A stretch of DNA of 64,000 nt. It comes from Acanthococcus lagerstroemiae (taxonomy: Eukaryota > Arthropoda > Insecta > Hemiptera > Eriococcidae). Position numbers and translations under genes: made by a program. The notes below the pieces were generated by a model. It had not been told where the DNA came from, did no database searches, and saw only the letters and a list, made by a program, of their open reading frames with translations. Position 1 is the first letter of the stretch; the number at the start of each line of letters is the position of its first letter. Below, piece after piece: positions 21,596-34,125 of the stretch. The stretch lies in assembly GCA_031841125.1 (NCBI GenBank), contig CM063113.1:19861312-19925311 (forward strand), in the 5' to 3' direction.

Positions 21596-24500
21596 GAACG
21601 GAGTGCTAATAGCCGTCTTGGATATGTCGATTTGGGGATAAATAAAAGTTCCAGCCGAGGAAGTAGTAAAATCGTGGAAGTGTGGAGTGGGGTATGAGTC
21701 TGGAATTGTGACTGCATTCATGCGCAAAGAATTTGCCGAATGACTTGAAAATGGTTGACAGAAGCCAAGCGAAAGGAGTAGTTCGAATTCTTTTCTCCAG
21801 GATGACCACTTGGTTGTTTTTTCCATTTTAAGCCATCTAAAGCCATTTTTGGTTATTTTTCTCCTGAAATTGTCATTTAAGTCATTTTGGGAAAGTTTCT
21901 CCTTCAAATCCTGGGAATCCTGCTGATTATGAAGAAAATAATTTTGTTCCTTTATGCTTCCGCTGTGTTATGTTAATGAAATTGAAATTCAATTTTCCGG
22001 GAGATACAGCAAGGACTTGCAATGCAACTCGAGCTAGTCAGTTGTGTCTGAAAAGGACAATGACTGTATATTGTGAGACCGTAAGTTCACGGGTATAACC
22101 GGCAAAGCAAGAAGAAACTCGAATGTTGTGTTACTTCTTATATTTATTCCCATTCATTTAAAAATACTAGTTTTTTGTGTCGGGGAGGGGGGCTGAAAAT
22201 ACCTGTTAACGCATAGTGTGTAAAGTGAGAAACGCAAACAATAGAAGAAAGAAAGGAAAAAATTGCAAATGGTCTCCAATTCTGGTCATATTTTTGATCA
22301 TTTCTCAAATTTAATAAGGTAATTTTCCCATTTCTCCCCTAAAATTTCAAGTGGTCACCCTGTTTTCTCGCAATATCGAGATGATCTGGAGAAAGGCGGC
22401 AGGGTCAAGAAGAAATAGGCGGTCCTTTCTTTAGAAAATGATACTGTCTCCTGTGGTGTAAAGGGCGGGAATGTGCACCGTATTCTGAAAGACTGTAATT
22501 GAACGGAAGTCTTCTAAAATTTCTTGAAAAGACTCGACAGACGAGAGCGAGTAAATCCCATCAATTGACATCGTTTTGCCGTTAAAATCTTATATTCGAT
22601 ACCTTTATCATATTTTGTGGTATTTTTGTCCCTCACCCCCGCCCCTGCTGCCAAAATTATCGATTTAGTGTAATTATCATACGAAAATTCGGTTTGAGAA
22701 TTCGAAATGCTCCACCTACTGAACTTAGATGTAATGTTCGTTTCTTGTAGACCTCGAAAACAGCCCTCGTATTAGTGTCATACTGTACCATTGAAATACA
22801 AAGAATTCGAAATTTCAGATGTGTGGTAACCTAGACACCTAGAGGGGAGGAGCAGGGAAGGAAAAAATTCCCAGGCATGAATAGAGCTATACGTTGGCGA
22901 AAAGTTGTTCCGATTGGATGTACAATTGTAGTCTATACTGTTCTTAAAACCACAAAAACTGAGGAAGAAACCCAAAACATTGCTTCTCTCTCCGTACGGC
23001 TTGTGTTGAAACGTATTGAAAACGAGATCAATTTCAACTCCATTTTGTGTGGCCTTTGTAATAAGTCACTTATTGGTAAAAGTTGAAGCTTATTTTCTGT
23101 AGGAAATTCAGTGAGCTTTCTACTTTGAATATAACTCGTATTATGTTGACGGTCTCCGTTGATGAGTTTGTGGCCAAAAGCGGAATTTTCTTCCTTCGAT
23201 CTACAGGTGCGGTGACGCGTGGTGGGGAAGGGAGTTCCTGTAGTGTTTAAAGGCAGTATTGCGAATGGTGTCGGGATGCTGTGTGCCAATTTTCAGTTTG
23301 TCCGCACTTCTTTTCCATTTTTATTCATTCCTAATTAGTTCGTGTACCTATTAGTTGCAAATGTGCGAACCGAGTAAATCGAATGTAATGTAGCCGCGTT
23401 TTCTCAATTGTTCTGTGAGTCTGGTTAACTATAATATGTTCATCTGTCCGTCGACCGCCATCCCCTTTGCGGTTGCTGAAAAATCGTTATCGTACGGCGG
23501 CCTTTACGGCGATATACGTGTCGAATGCGTAGTGCGCCAGGGGGTGGATTGCCGGCCGAGATAGGGGTAATCGTGGCGCAATTACATTCCGACGAAGTTT
23601 ACGAGCCTATGTATGCCTATGTGTATGCGTATATTCGCCGACTTCAGTTGAAAATAAATTAGCGTTGCAACTGATAATCTGTTGTTGCATGTTTGTTGCT
23701 GCCGAATGCGAGGAGGCGAAGCGATGGGCTTGAATTTTCGACGCTCGAGTGTACGGATATACTCTGTTGCGTTAATGAGGCCCGCCGGAGTAACCGCTCT
23801 TTGAACCCCTTTTGAAATGAATTTCTCCAGCTAGCAGCAGACATATGTCGATGTTTATGTTGCTGGCCGTTAAACGGTCGTGTAGTGTGGCGCACCATAC
23901 AAGTTTTTACTTCTGTAAGTAAAATAACACACACAGCTCGCCGATACGTATCGATTAGTGCACTTGAAATGGTATAAAGTCAGAGAATGAGCACAGAAAA
24001 TGAGGTTGAAGTCTTTACGTTTTATTGAAATCGGTCAAGTCCAGGATTAGACCTTTTTTCAAGTTAGGTCCGAAATTTGGATTTTTGAAATGGTCAGCCC
24101 CCAGTGGTTGAACGTCGTCGTCTTAGTGTAAAAACTTACCTGTCAATTTTTTTAAATCGAACAATTTTAAGAGGTCACGTGAGGGTGGTCAAGCTAGAAA
24201 ATCTGTAATTTGGTTTTGAAATTCCTAGGACATCGAGTTCGATCGAAACATTTAATTTGACTAAAAAAATCGTTCTCATTAGTGTAAGGATGTAGTACCT
24301 GCCGGGAAATTTGATTGAAAGAAAATCAAAGGTCAATTGTTCCTCTTGAATTTGGGATCACAAGTGCACTTTTTTGAACTTGATGCAGTACAAATCACAA
24401 AATCCGAGTGAAAGTATAGAATATGATTATCTACTCAACTTTCAGAAACGCTAAACCCATTTATGAAGTTTTTTGGTATAAACTCACATTTTGAAGGCTC

Positions 24501-26205
24501 CGATGACGGGGATGAACGTGGAAATTTGAATCTATCAAAAATTCAGGTTTTGGAGTCACTGAATTCATTTTCGAGGTTACTTCAGCTATAACATTTACCA
24601 ATAAAAGTTCACAGGAGGCGGCGATGAGGAAACTTCAAAACTATTCAACATTGCTAGTCGTTTTCGGTGTTACTTTAACTCGAAATTCTACCAACAGAGG
24701 TCCATATGGGACAAGAATGTCGATACTAATACGAAATTATTTAACATACAGCTTGAAGTTTATCGTACTGTGGTCAATGAATTCATTTTTAAAGTTATTT
24801 CTCGGGTTTCAGTCCCCGCGGACCATTATCGGAGAAGTTTTCAGATGATAAAACTTCGAATTGAATTTAACGACTATAGAAAACTTATCATCGATATCAC
24901 ACCGTGTTTTATGTCCGCGCAAAAATTTCTCATTGAATCTATAGAGTAGTAGAATGCATCATCAACTTTAAATTTTACTTTTTTGTACTGTTGCACTTCT
25001 GTATATTTCTTGACATAGGCCTCGAGTATAGTATCGTATCTAGTCCTGTTTATCATTACCTTCTTTGTTACTGCTGTGATTATTTTGAATTTTTTGCTAT
25101 AATTCAAACCATCCGTTGATAAATAATTCAGCACATGCACTTGTGTTTAACACATCATTGTATGAGTTAGATCACATGGTTGTAGGCTGCAGCAGCCAGC
25201 ACGCTGAGTTCCCATATGGACTATTAGGTTTGTCTTATCTTGAGTGAACAAGTCAGCATTTCTTGTCACCATTTCTTGTCACCACTTCTTCGTTACTCGC
25301 TTTCCCCATGTTGTCGATGACATATTGGTTTTCGAGTAATAGCCTCTTGTTCATTTGGTAACAGGCTCCTGGGTGATAATACCTTGTGGTTTCTTTGGAA
25401 GAATAAATCGTTTTGGTGCATCTCTCCATTCTGCTCGGTTCAGTGTTTATTTGTCTATTGTGTAAGATTTGTTCATGTTGTGATTATATGCTCTATTAAC
25501 TGTCTCAATAGGCTTGAGTGCTGGTGTTTCATTGGAGGGGTATTTGTGTATGAATATAGCTCGCTTACCATAGATAGGTTGTTTGGATCAGGGCCTTGTG
25601 GGATCCTAAAAGTGATGAAGATCATGGTTAGTTTGTGTTAGGGCCTTGTAGGATCCTGGAAGTGATGAAAATCGTGGTTAGTTAGCATAACATTCGATAA
25701 GACTATACTGCGTAGCTGGAGGGGTTCGGTCAAGGTTTGTGGTAAAGTGATTGAAAATGGATGACATTTTTAGCCTCACTCTTGTGTGCTGCGGGATTAT
25801 TTCTTACTCCCGGCCTCCAGACAAACGTCCGCAGCAGATGCGAGACGTGCTATTGGCGCCCAACCGGATGACAAGTTTTGAGCTTCCGGACTAGATACTT
25901 CCTTATTGACCTGTATTTTCAGTAAGTTATTGACAACTAAGTCAAATATTTTGATGATTTGAACTCCATTATGGGACCTGATGCCCACAATTTATATAAA
26001 ATCGTATAACTGCTTACTTCTTTTGGAACAATTTCGAATCTAAATATTACCTTTCGGTGAACTTCTGGGATGATAGAACTATGATTCAGATTCTCAGAAA
26101 ATTGCTGAGTCACATTTCTGTTGCTTGAATTACCAAATCTTGAAATACTTACAAACATTATATGAGCGGAAAGATGAAAGAAAGCATTAACACTTCGTAA
26201 TTTAT
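21596..26205. other. 4.6 kb with no recognised gene
   Basis: The longest blank stretch on the left half. Frames such as 24874-25140 (minus, 88 codons, Lys/Tyr-rich) and 24624-24848 (plus) have no motif I know. Around 23380-23960 the sequence is CpG-richer and looks single-copy, as host intron or regulatory DNA would. A short tandem repeat at 25590 is listed separately. Confidence 0.35.
25590..25689. repeat. 50-bp tandem duplication
   Basis: AGGGCCTTGTGGGATCCTAA at 25590 recurs at 25640 with four or five differences, continuing through 'agtgatgaa' and 'tggttagtt'. Two copies, period 50. Confidence 0.75.
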
Positions 26206-26211
26206 ACAATA

Positions 26212-26735
26212 CAGTTGACTTCGCTTATTGGAAACACTTTATAACAAAGGTAATTTGTTTCAATTAACCGATTGTTTCAATAAAGCGATGTTACGTGGAA
26301 AAATTGTATGTAATACAGTATGTTGAAAAATTACGATTGAAAAAAATATAATATCTTCAGGAAAAGCTCGAAAGCACAGCGCAGTTTCATCAGCATTAAA
26401 AATCTCCGCAGAGGAGTACTGGGCTCCCAATTGTGGTCATTGAGTTGCTAGCCATGTTGATGTGGCTTCTGTATGATCATCTCCCTCTTCGCCTTGTGTT
26501 TTTCCAAAAGAAATGATCTCCCTCCTCTTCCAACGCTGAAACCAGCCTTCTGATGCAATAAAATTATGTTTACCCTATTTTCTAGCCAGTTGTTCTGCTT
26601 TCTCACGTAAGATCGGACAATGTGTCCTAATTAAGGCGAAAATCATGTTAATTCAGCCTTATCCATGAACAGCAGAAAGGCAGCAATTTTTTGGAACATT
26701 TGACGAATGCAGCTTGCAGTACCCTTGAATTCGTG
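26212..26735 (-). pseudogene. pogo/Tigger transposase relic with one terminal end
   Basis: On the minus strand 26640-26345 reads LREKAEQLARK, a stop, GKHNFIASEGWFQRWKRR, EIISFGKTQGEEGDDHTEAT, a stop, then AEIFNADETALCFRAFPEDI. This is the junction between the CENP-B-like DNA-binding region and the first catalytic Asp block (NADET) of Tigger/pogo DDE transposases. The rest of the catalytic domain is deleted. At the downstream end, CAGTTGACTTCGCTTATTGG at 26212 follows a TA dinucleotide, which fits a pogo-type terminal repeat and TA target. The other end is not clear. Confidence 0.75.
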
Positions 26736-26803
26736 TTGTGGAGGCTTTGCGTGTCTCCCGAAAACGCCATCCCTCACCATTACAAACAAGTGTCAGTATT
26801 TTG

Positions 26804-26948
26804 TTTTTAGGGTGTGCCAATTCACTTTTTTGTTTCTGTTGTCCATAGTGCTTTCGACTGTTACGCCATGAACTCCACTAAAGATGGCGTAACAGCCGAA
26901 GGCGCTATGGACAACAGGAACAAAAAAGTGAATTGACTTACCCTAAAA
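26804..26948. repeat. Strong hairpin, ~65-bp arms, 14-nt loop
   Basis: The left arm 26804-26869 (TTTTTAGGGTGTGCCAATTC... to TTACGCCAT) is complementary to 26884-26948 (ATGGCGTAACAGCC... to CCCTAAAAA) with only a few mismatches. The loop is 26870-26883. It could be a small foldback MITE or the source of a hairpin RNA. No protein motif is present. Confidence 0.88.
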
Positions 26949-29760
26949 AAAGAATATTACTAAGTTCACTCACACTCCAACATGGACTCCGAGTGTCGGT
27001 ATCTTTTGTACGAATGGAATAGATGTTTGCTACTTGGGATACTGATTTCCTGTTCTTATGAACACATTTTGAGTCTGCCTAATTGAATATTTGATGTATA
27101 TTTAACCCTTATTCCCTGATAATGGTAAATTCATCCCGAGTTTTGGTACCCGGCCATATTCCTGCAGTTGCTCTAAAAGAGAAGAGTTCTCGTCGCTTTT
27201 CCACGACTCCTTCTCTGTGCCCTGGTTACGCCTACTCAATTTGCATGCAGTTGACAAGGTTACATGCCACTCGAAATGAATGTGCTTGACAAGATCGTAT
27301 TAGTTTCTCGGTGTACCCCACGCACGTGTCTTATACAAGTTCTCTCACTCTCTCTCTCAAAAAAAAATAAATAAATAAAAAAAAAAAATGAATAATGAAA
27401 AATTAAAAATTAAAAGCACCCTTGTTTGGCTTTTCTTTTTTTCTTTCTTTAAGAAATATACGGGAATCCTTAAAGTGAATTTGAAACACATTCGCCTGCA
27501 CGTTTCTGCGCTACTCCGGATTTCGTAAATATTTACGAAATAGTCTGTTTCTATTTTTATAAGTGGAACCTTTTTCATATATCGAACTCCCGTTTTTCAG
27601 CTTCATCCTCCCTGTCCATCTCGCTCTTTGTGAAAACAAGATGAAGAACCAAAAATGCTTTCGTTTACACCGACTATACGACAAAGTTAAATGCTTTTGG
27701 GCTGTTTTTAAAAGGATCAAAGGATCTCGTACGTTTGCTACATTACGCGATATGTGTATACAGCCGACTACCGGAGGGGCTCGAAAATATATACGAATGA
27801 AATTTTCGGAAGGCCGATGACGACGTCGAAGAAAATCGTAGTACAGATTCTAAATTACATTAAAGGCGAATCGGTGGCTTTCTTTCTGCCTCGTGTTCGA
27901 ACTGTGCAGTGTGCGTAACCGAATACCGTCGAATTGAATTTTCGAGTGTGTCGTCATCGACCCTGTATAGATGTCGACAGCCGCGAATGAGGCTGTGGAC
28001 TCGACGAAAGTAATCAATTTCGCTTCTTTGGAAGGGATCCGCAGAGTTGTTCGTTCAGGTCGTCCTAATGGAATAGTTATTGGGAGAAGAGTACGAACAG
28101 CCTGAACGAAGTATAAAATGAACAAGTATGGTGTGCCATTATCGAATTGTTCGTTATACTTTTGTTCACAGCTGATATCCATAACGTGGGCCCATTCAGT
28201 GAGAAGAACTGAGCTACGTTTCTATTTCACGGTCACTTTATCAAAAAACGTCGATAATCGAGATACATTCGAACAGGTTGTAGTTCGCTCTATCCTAATA
28301 ATAAACGGATGAAATGGACATGCCTAGTTGCTCAATAGTCGAGGAAAACTATAATTCGAGGTGTACAAAGAAAGTTCATGAAAAATTTCCTGTGATAGAC
28401 CTCTTTGGACTTGATCCCTGAAGAATATGTCAATGGTCTCATGCCGGAAGTTCGTAACTGATAAAATGAAAACTTCTCAGGAGAGTGTTTTGTTGTGCAC
28501 GAGATGTAATGCATTAATATCATTGGAGTACGCCTAGGTACACTGCATTGTTATATTTTTATTTTCTGCCGATACTGAGGGAGGGGGATTTTTGTGAGCT
28601 ATATTTATTTCACGAGTGCGTAAAATGAGTTTCTGTGGAAATGTAACTTACCACCTTTGTGCTCGAGACCATCGATATCAGAAGTATTCCATATAGCGGT
28701 GGGCTTGCTCTCTCGGGATGCTGAACGTCTCCCAGAATTCAATTTTTCTCCGGAATCCCGGGAAATATCGACTTCAACTAAAAACATTTCAAACACAAAT
28801 TATTCCTCATTAAATTCTACACAAGAAAGCTGTGTTTTAATATTTTCGTAACTACCCTCAAAGTGCCCTAAATCGGGGTTCAAAGTGACCCTTTATCTTT
28901 CTATAGGTTAACATAAACGTCATATGGAAGGGGGGGGGGACAATGTTTTCAACTTTGTTTCAGTTTTATGGAATTCGAGGAACGGAAGGGATGCAAATTC
29001 CTACGGCCGCTGTGGGGTTCATACGAAAAGAAAAGGCATACGAAATTTAAAAAGACAAGAGCGTGTAGGAGGTGCGTGTATTGAATGAAAATAAAAACGG
29101 AATTTTATGCGAAAGTTAAAGTATGTGTAAGCAGAGACAGAGCCGAAACCGAACTGCGATCGAACTGTATTTTAGAATATATTTACTGAGCTACATAGTG
29201 TAAAACTGATAACTTATCTAATGTGTCTTACCTGGCGGATATTTGGAAAAAAGGAGAATGAATCCCGAGAATGAAAAAGGAAGAACTTGGTTTTAAAAAG
29301 ATCACTGGATGTACCGGTAAGCAGGAGACAGGGGTGTTTTGTGAGACGTTCGCCTCGTGCTACGTAGGAGGTGACCTGGCAGGATGATGACACAATATAC
29401 GTATTATACAAAAATGCAAATTCGCAAGGAGAGGATCACCGCATTCCCATTGGGTCCGTTTCCATACACCGATTCCCGGAATTTTTCCCTCCTTCGTATT
29501 CCTAGATAGAAACATTCACTTTTACATTTCAAGTTTTTCTTATTCTCTTAACGGTTCGGCATTTTCAGCTGTTATCATGAAGGAAAGTAATTTTGATAAT
29601 GATGCTCATCTTTTAGTCATTCTAGTTACGGAATAGAAAGTAAAGCAAACCGAGACCGAAATTGCATATCCTTTAGAATCCTTACAACAAAAGAGTTTCA
29701 TATTCTATGTGTATAATCCCGTCCAAAATCATTTTCCTCGGCCTGTCTCCCTTCATCAAT
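26949..29760. other. 2.8 kb with no recognised gene
   Basis: Contains simple sequence at 27340-27420 (CT-rich then A-rich) and small frames on both strands without motifs, for example 27850-28182 on the minus strand. It appears single-copy. Confidence 0.35.
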
Positions 29761-29814
29761 TCCTGTTAGCGTAGAGCGGGGCAAGACCGTGGGGTTAGTT
29801 TTTGAAGTAGTCCT

Positions 29815-30300
29815 AGGCCGTTACTTTTTGACAAAATTGTTGCAACCAATGTTCTTTTGGAAGCTGCATCCTTTAGCTCGCAAAAATCAGTTTCGTAACC
29901 CTAAATGCAGATTGAATTAAGAAAGGCCAAAACGCGGTCTTACCCCACTAGGTGGGGCAAGTCCGGTTTCAAGATATTTTCCATTCTATGGAAACGAAAA
30001 TGTGAAGAAAGTCAAGTTGGGGTAAGTCCGTGTTACACCAAAATAATAATGTTGACTAATTCAGTTTTAGAAATTATATCAGAAAAACTAAAAGAAAACT
30101 AACGACCATAGCCCTAGGCCGGTTTTTTTTTGTTCTTTTGGAAGCATCATCCTTTAGCAACACTTTGAATATTAGTTTTCTTTGAGTTTTTCTGATATAA
30201 TTCCTAAAATTAAATGAGTCAAAATTATTGGTTTGGTGTAACACTGTCTTACCTAACCTTGACTTTTTTCACATTTCCGTTTCTATAGAATAGAAAATAT
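29815..30300. repeat. Inverted repeat with ~128-bp arms plus a direct repeat
   Basis: The segment 29974-30102 reads back as the reverse complement of 30172-30300, with roughly 85 percent agreement by eye. The outer ends share TATTTTC(C/T)ATTCTAT and the inner ends share TAGTTTTCTTT. Between and before the arms, 'tgttcttttggaagc(t/a)' and 'atcctttagc' occur as a direct repeat at about 29850 and 30132. It contains phrases such as GGGGTAAGTCCG but no coding motif. It may be a decayed foldback element. Confidence 0.7.
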
Positions 30301-30639
30301 GTTTTTGATAATTGATTAATATAATTTTTGGATACTTACGGAACCATTGTTTCCTCGTAAACATCGAAACTCTCCCAAGGTAAGTCTTGAATTCATAAAT
30401 TCATTAACCTATCACAGAGTTGAGAAATCTTATCACATACGCTACAAATCTTGATATTCAACCTCAAAAAGCAATAAGGTCGGTCAGTCACGTACTAGAC
30501 AACGTATGACGTCATCAATTCCGAGGTTCGTACGCATCAACGTCCCAAAATTACAAATAACGGTATTTCTACGTGGAAATTTCTCAATGTGCAGTCGATC
30601 TTTTTCGTTGTGTTATTCCTTGAGCGTTGGCATTATCCG

Positions 30640-30880
30640 TTGGAACTAAGGAAAGGTGGGGAAGCGCCACACCGCTGGTAGACAATAAGTTTTACAAAAC
30701 GGTGGGCTTCAGTCCAATTTCCGCAACCACATCGGAGATTTACGGCCGATTTCTCATTTACCCTCTGTTTTACCTTCCAGGGTCAATTGCCAAGGGAGTA
30801 TTCTCCCCTCGTAGTATGTGTCCCAAGTACATAGCTTATGTTATCATTTTGAAGTTCGCGAATCATTTTTAGTTAGATCT
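30640..30880 (-). pseudogene. Short RTE-like LINE 3' fragment
   Basis: On the minus strand about 30830-30790 encodes MYLGHILRGENTPLA, matching the YLGHILRGGKYELL tail of the 14316-16675 LINE; the DNA phrase CGTAGTATGTG(C/T)CCCAA is shared with 14528. The reading frame fails quickly on both sides. Confidence 0.5.
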
Positions 30881-30889
30881 GAGGTATTT

Positions 30890-32210
30890 TCTTCACTCTT
30901 TGACCATTTGGGACCTGCCCGGGATGAGGGCCTAACGTTCTCAGGATCTATGAATTTGTGTTCCAACATGACCATATCCTAGGGTAAATTAGTTCAGGGG
31001 TTTCCCGTTGCCTGCGGTAGGATTTTCTGTCTGGGATTATTCCCTTAGCCGAGAGGTTCTGTTGTTGTAAGGTGTTGAGTGAGCCACTGGTGGCGTTTGC
31101 CTGACGTTCCTGCAATATAATGCTCGACGGGTATGTTACCATCAGCATGCAGCAATCTCGCCTCCAACTTACCGGACCAGCTTAAGGAAATTTAAAAATC
31201 CGAATTTTCGCTGCAGCGATGCCGGTACAAATGGGGACTAGTCGAAATTGTAACGAGTAAAATGCGTTCCACAATCAAATCGTATCGCGACTGTAAATGA
31301 AATTATGGGAAAGTATATATTCACGGGTGTGTATAGAGTTGAGCAACGAAAAATTCGATTTACTATTCGGCATGAAAGGCTTTCGTTTTTATTTGGAACC
31401 CGTGCGCAGTGTAACCAGTGTTTGTGCAAATGAGCATTGCCGCGTGCTAAACCGAATTATTCGAAAAAGTTAGAAGGATAAAAAAAAAACGGCTCGAGAG
31501 AATCTGCCCTTTTTATTACTCGAGAATCCTGGCCCAATAATTTTTCGTTACCTGCTATAATAATATCGTTAGTAAACTTGAACGTAAATTTTTGAGTACG
31601 GATATCATTATTGTTAGCCGGGTACGATATCTTTTTTCCGCTTGTAAATTGCTTTTTCTTAAGAATGCCAACCCGTAAATAAAATGATAACTCCCGGTTT
31701 CTGGTTTTTTGCCGTGAGCATTCTTACCGCGTTTCCTCCCTTGGGATTTTCCTTTCCTCTCTCCTCTTCTTGGCTGGGAATGACGGAGCAGCTTGATTCT
31801 TCCGTTCGAAGTTTTTTGTAATTCTAACTGTTGAACAAATAGCAACGTGGCATCTCGAATATGCTTTCAGTTTCTTGTTGAACAGTTCTACATTATGTTT
31901 CCAGTAATATGCTTGATTCTTTCGTGTTCTCCGGCTCTGTTTTTGCGTTTGTGCATTGCCTTCCATAACTATTTATTTATTTAAATTATAGACAGATGAT
32001 TTTTGTGTGCGTAATTAATTCAAAAATTTAATTTGTTCAGTTTATTACTACAAAGTACAGTATCACAGTCTTGTCTTCAGTTTGTTCACGTGCACAAACA
32101 GCATACACAGGTAGTGGCCAGCTAAAACGTAACGACTGTTAACGAACGGTAACAGCTGTACTACATCGTGAATATTTAAATGCGTTCTTAAGTCACTATT
32201 TTGTTATTTG
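30890..32210. other. No gene recognised
   Basis: Frames at 31555-31845 and 31724-31966 on the minus strand are Lys/Arg-rich and overlap one another. I recognise no domain. Confidence 0.35.
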
Positions 32211-32212
32211 CT

Positions 32213-32295
32213 CTGTGGCCGAGTGGTTAGAGACAATCGCTGCATTTCAGTCAAATGTTTCAATGGACGCGGGTTCATCGATTCCCCGATACGAA
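32213..32295 (+). mobile_element. tRNA-like SINE head
   Basis: The + strand reads GCTCTGTGGCCGAGTGGTTA, with a canonical A box, and about 55 bp later GCGGGTTCATCGATTCC, a B box with a three-base insertion. The start closely resembles the head of the SINE at 63525 (minus strand GGCTCTGTGGCGTAGCGGTA). The acceptor arm cannot close, so a SINE is more likely than a tRNA gene. I could not fix the 3' end. Confidence 0.6.
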
Positions 32296-32437
32296 ATTAC
32301 TGGCCAGAAATTTTTCCATGTAAAAACACTTCACATTGAGGGACGTTTACTTTACATGCAGGTTTCTTTAGCACTCGATGCATAAATGATAGGCGCTTCT
32401 TGTCGTCTTTAAAACACCAACGTAAACATTGCCTTTC

Positions 32438-33510
32438 CGATCAAATAGCATAAAAACCAATTAATAGAGAAAAGCAAAGAATACTGAGAAAAATATACCA
32501 AGCCTTCATAGACTATACAAAAGCGTTCGAATCTCTGAAACATAAATCCGTGATCAAGGCTTTGAAGAATCAGAGTATCCCTCAAAAATATATCAAAGTA
32601 ATACATAATTTGTAGACTGACATAGAAGCCAGAGTAATAACGGATATACAAGGAAACTTTTTCCAAATAAAAGGAGTCAGGTAAAGAGACCATATCCCCA
32701 ATATTGTTCAACACTTCACTAGAAGAGGTATTCAAACAACTGAAGTGGGAAGGTAAACGGGTAAACATTAACGGATAATATTTGAATAACCTACGCTTCG
32801 CAGACGATGTCGTGTTAATTGCAAGCAACTTAGGGGGAATTGAAAGAAATGATTAGAGAACTGAGCGAAAAAGGAATGTACGTGGGACTACGAATGAACA
32901 TAGAGAAAACAAAAATTTAAAGGAATACTGAAGAAGATGATGGGGAAGAAGAAGATGAAGCATTTACAATAGGAAAGGACCAAATCAGCCAAGTAAAAGA
33001 AATAACCTTCTTGGACAAACTAGGGGGGGGGATATTGGTCGCTTAAAAAAATCTTTAAGGGAAAATTCCGAAACAGACTAAAAATTAAAATTTTCAACAG
33101 CTGCATAGCCCAATGCTAGAGCTAGAAAAAACTTGAACACGCTAAAAACAACCCAAATGGCAATGGAAAGATCAATGCTGGGTATTAGAAGAGTAGACAA
33201 AAGCAGATTTAGAAATAATGTAAATGTAATACATGTGGCGCGTCGTCTGAAAAGGGATTGGGCCGGACACGTGATGAGGTTAACAGATAACCAGTGGACA
33301 CACAGAATTACAAATTGGTACTTGAAGGAAGGGAGGAAGCCAGGACGACAAAAGATTAGATGGAAAGATGATATTGTAGAATTTTTGCAGAACAACTTGT
33401 GCCACCGGGTAGCATTCGACTGGGCTGAATGGACAAGGCTGAGAGAAGCTTATGCCCATTATAGGTCTTAGAATTAAGTTAAATAATTCTAGGTTAGCTA
33501 TTAATAAATA
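32438..33510 (+). pseudogene. RTE-like LINE, 3' half, plus strand
   Basis: Plus-strand translation, with several frame changes and stops, gives DQIA, NQLIEKSKEY, KIYQAFIDYTKAFESLKHKS, LRFADDVVLIASN (catalytic ADD), and then an open stretch 33133-33471. That stretch has WAGHVMRLTDNQWTHRITNW, GRQKIRWKDDIVEFL and a stop after AYAHYRS. These are the RT palm and C-terminal tail of an RTE-like element, ending in an AT-rich tail near 33510. The part before DQIA is not upstream but lies on the other strand at 33512-33880. Confidence 0.82.
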
Positions 33511-33511
33511 G

Positions 33512-33880
33512 ATAAACCTTTCCTGAACCCGACTTGTGATTGACTCTGGTTGCTGACTAGTTAGCTATAGATTCTATTCTTTAGAACTTACATAAATACT
33601 CTGTTGATGTTATCTGATAGACCAAGAGGTTTATAGTTCTCGATCGTATCTCTACTGCCTTTTTGTATGTAATATCAGTTCCGATGCATTCCACTCTTTA
33701 GGACTTACACCTGTTCCAATATTTGTGTTCTATACAATGGTCAAGGGTTTCAGGAGCACCTCAGAAAACTGTTTTTGTATTATTTTCTGTTTTATCTGGG
33801 CTTGGAGCTTCATCTGTTTTTAGCTTTTTTGAGAGTGTTTTCTACGTCGCAGTACATTATGGGTGGGAAAGGCAGTGCGT
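33512..33880 (-). pseudogene. RTE-like LINE, preceding half, minus strand
   Basis: Minus-strand translation from about 33850 down gives KTDEAPSPDK or, in the neighbouring frame, an ILEQ...PKEWNASELI equivalent, then NYKPLGLSDNINRVFM, VLKNRIYS, LVSNQSQS and QVGFRKG. These are the finger and early palm motifs of the same kind of reverse transcriptase. The last motif here (GFRKG) is the one that should directly precede DQIA, the first motif of the plus-strand half at 32438. The two halves look like one element in which the 3' half is inverted. Confidence 0.7.
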
Positions 33881-34125
33881 CTGTCTTTAGTATTTTTGTT
33901 GTCTGGGCTCCTACTTATTTTATTATAATGGTGCTGCTATGAGTCAGTCACTCTCTTCAGAGCCCTCGACTCACCCCTTACGTCCTGGTGCTCTCAGTGA
34001 CATGAGGTAGCCCTGAAAATAAACACCTACAGTGCGAGCTCACTGGCACCAGACCATTAACGTAATATCCCTCGGGTACGGCTACCTACTATACCCGAGG
34101 TAAGGTTGTCTATTCAGGATGACAA
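33881..34125. other. Spacer with short palindromes
   Basis: Contains CTCGGGTA...TACCCGAG at about 34073-34101 and AGGTTGTC...GACAACCT at about 34102-34128. No gene recognised. Confidence 0.45.

Noticed and set aside
24874..25140. Lys/Tyr-rich 88-codon minus-strand frame
   Set aside because: No recognisable domain and AT-rich context; could not be supported as a gene.
32438..33880. Twin-priming inversion
   Set aside because: The inverted 5' half lies on the wrong side of the 3' half for twin priming; a later inversion fits better.
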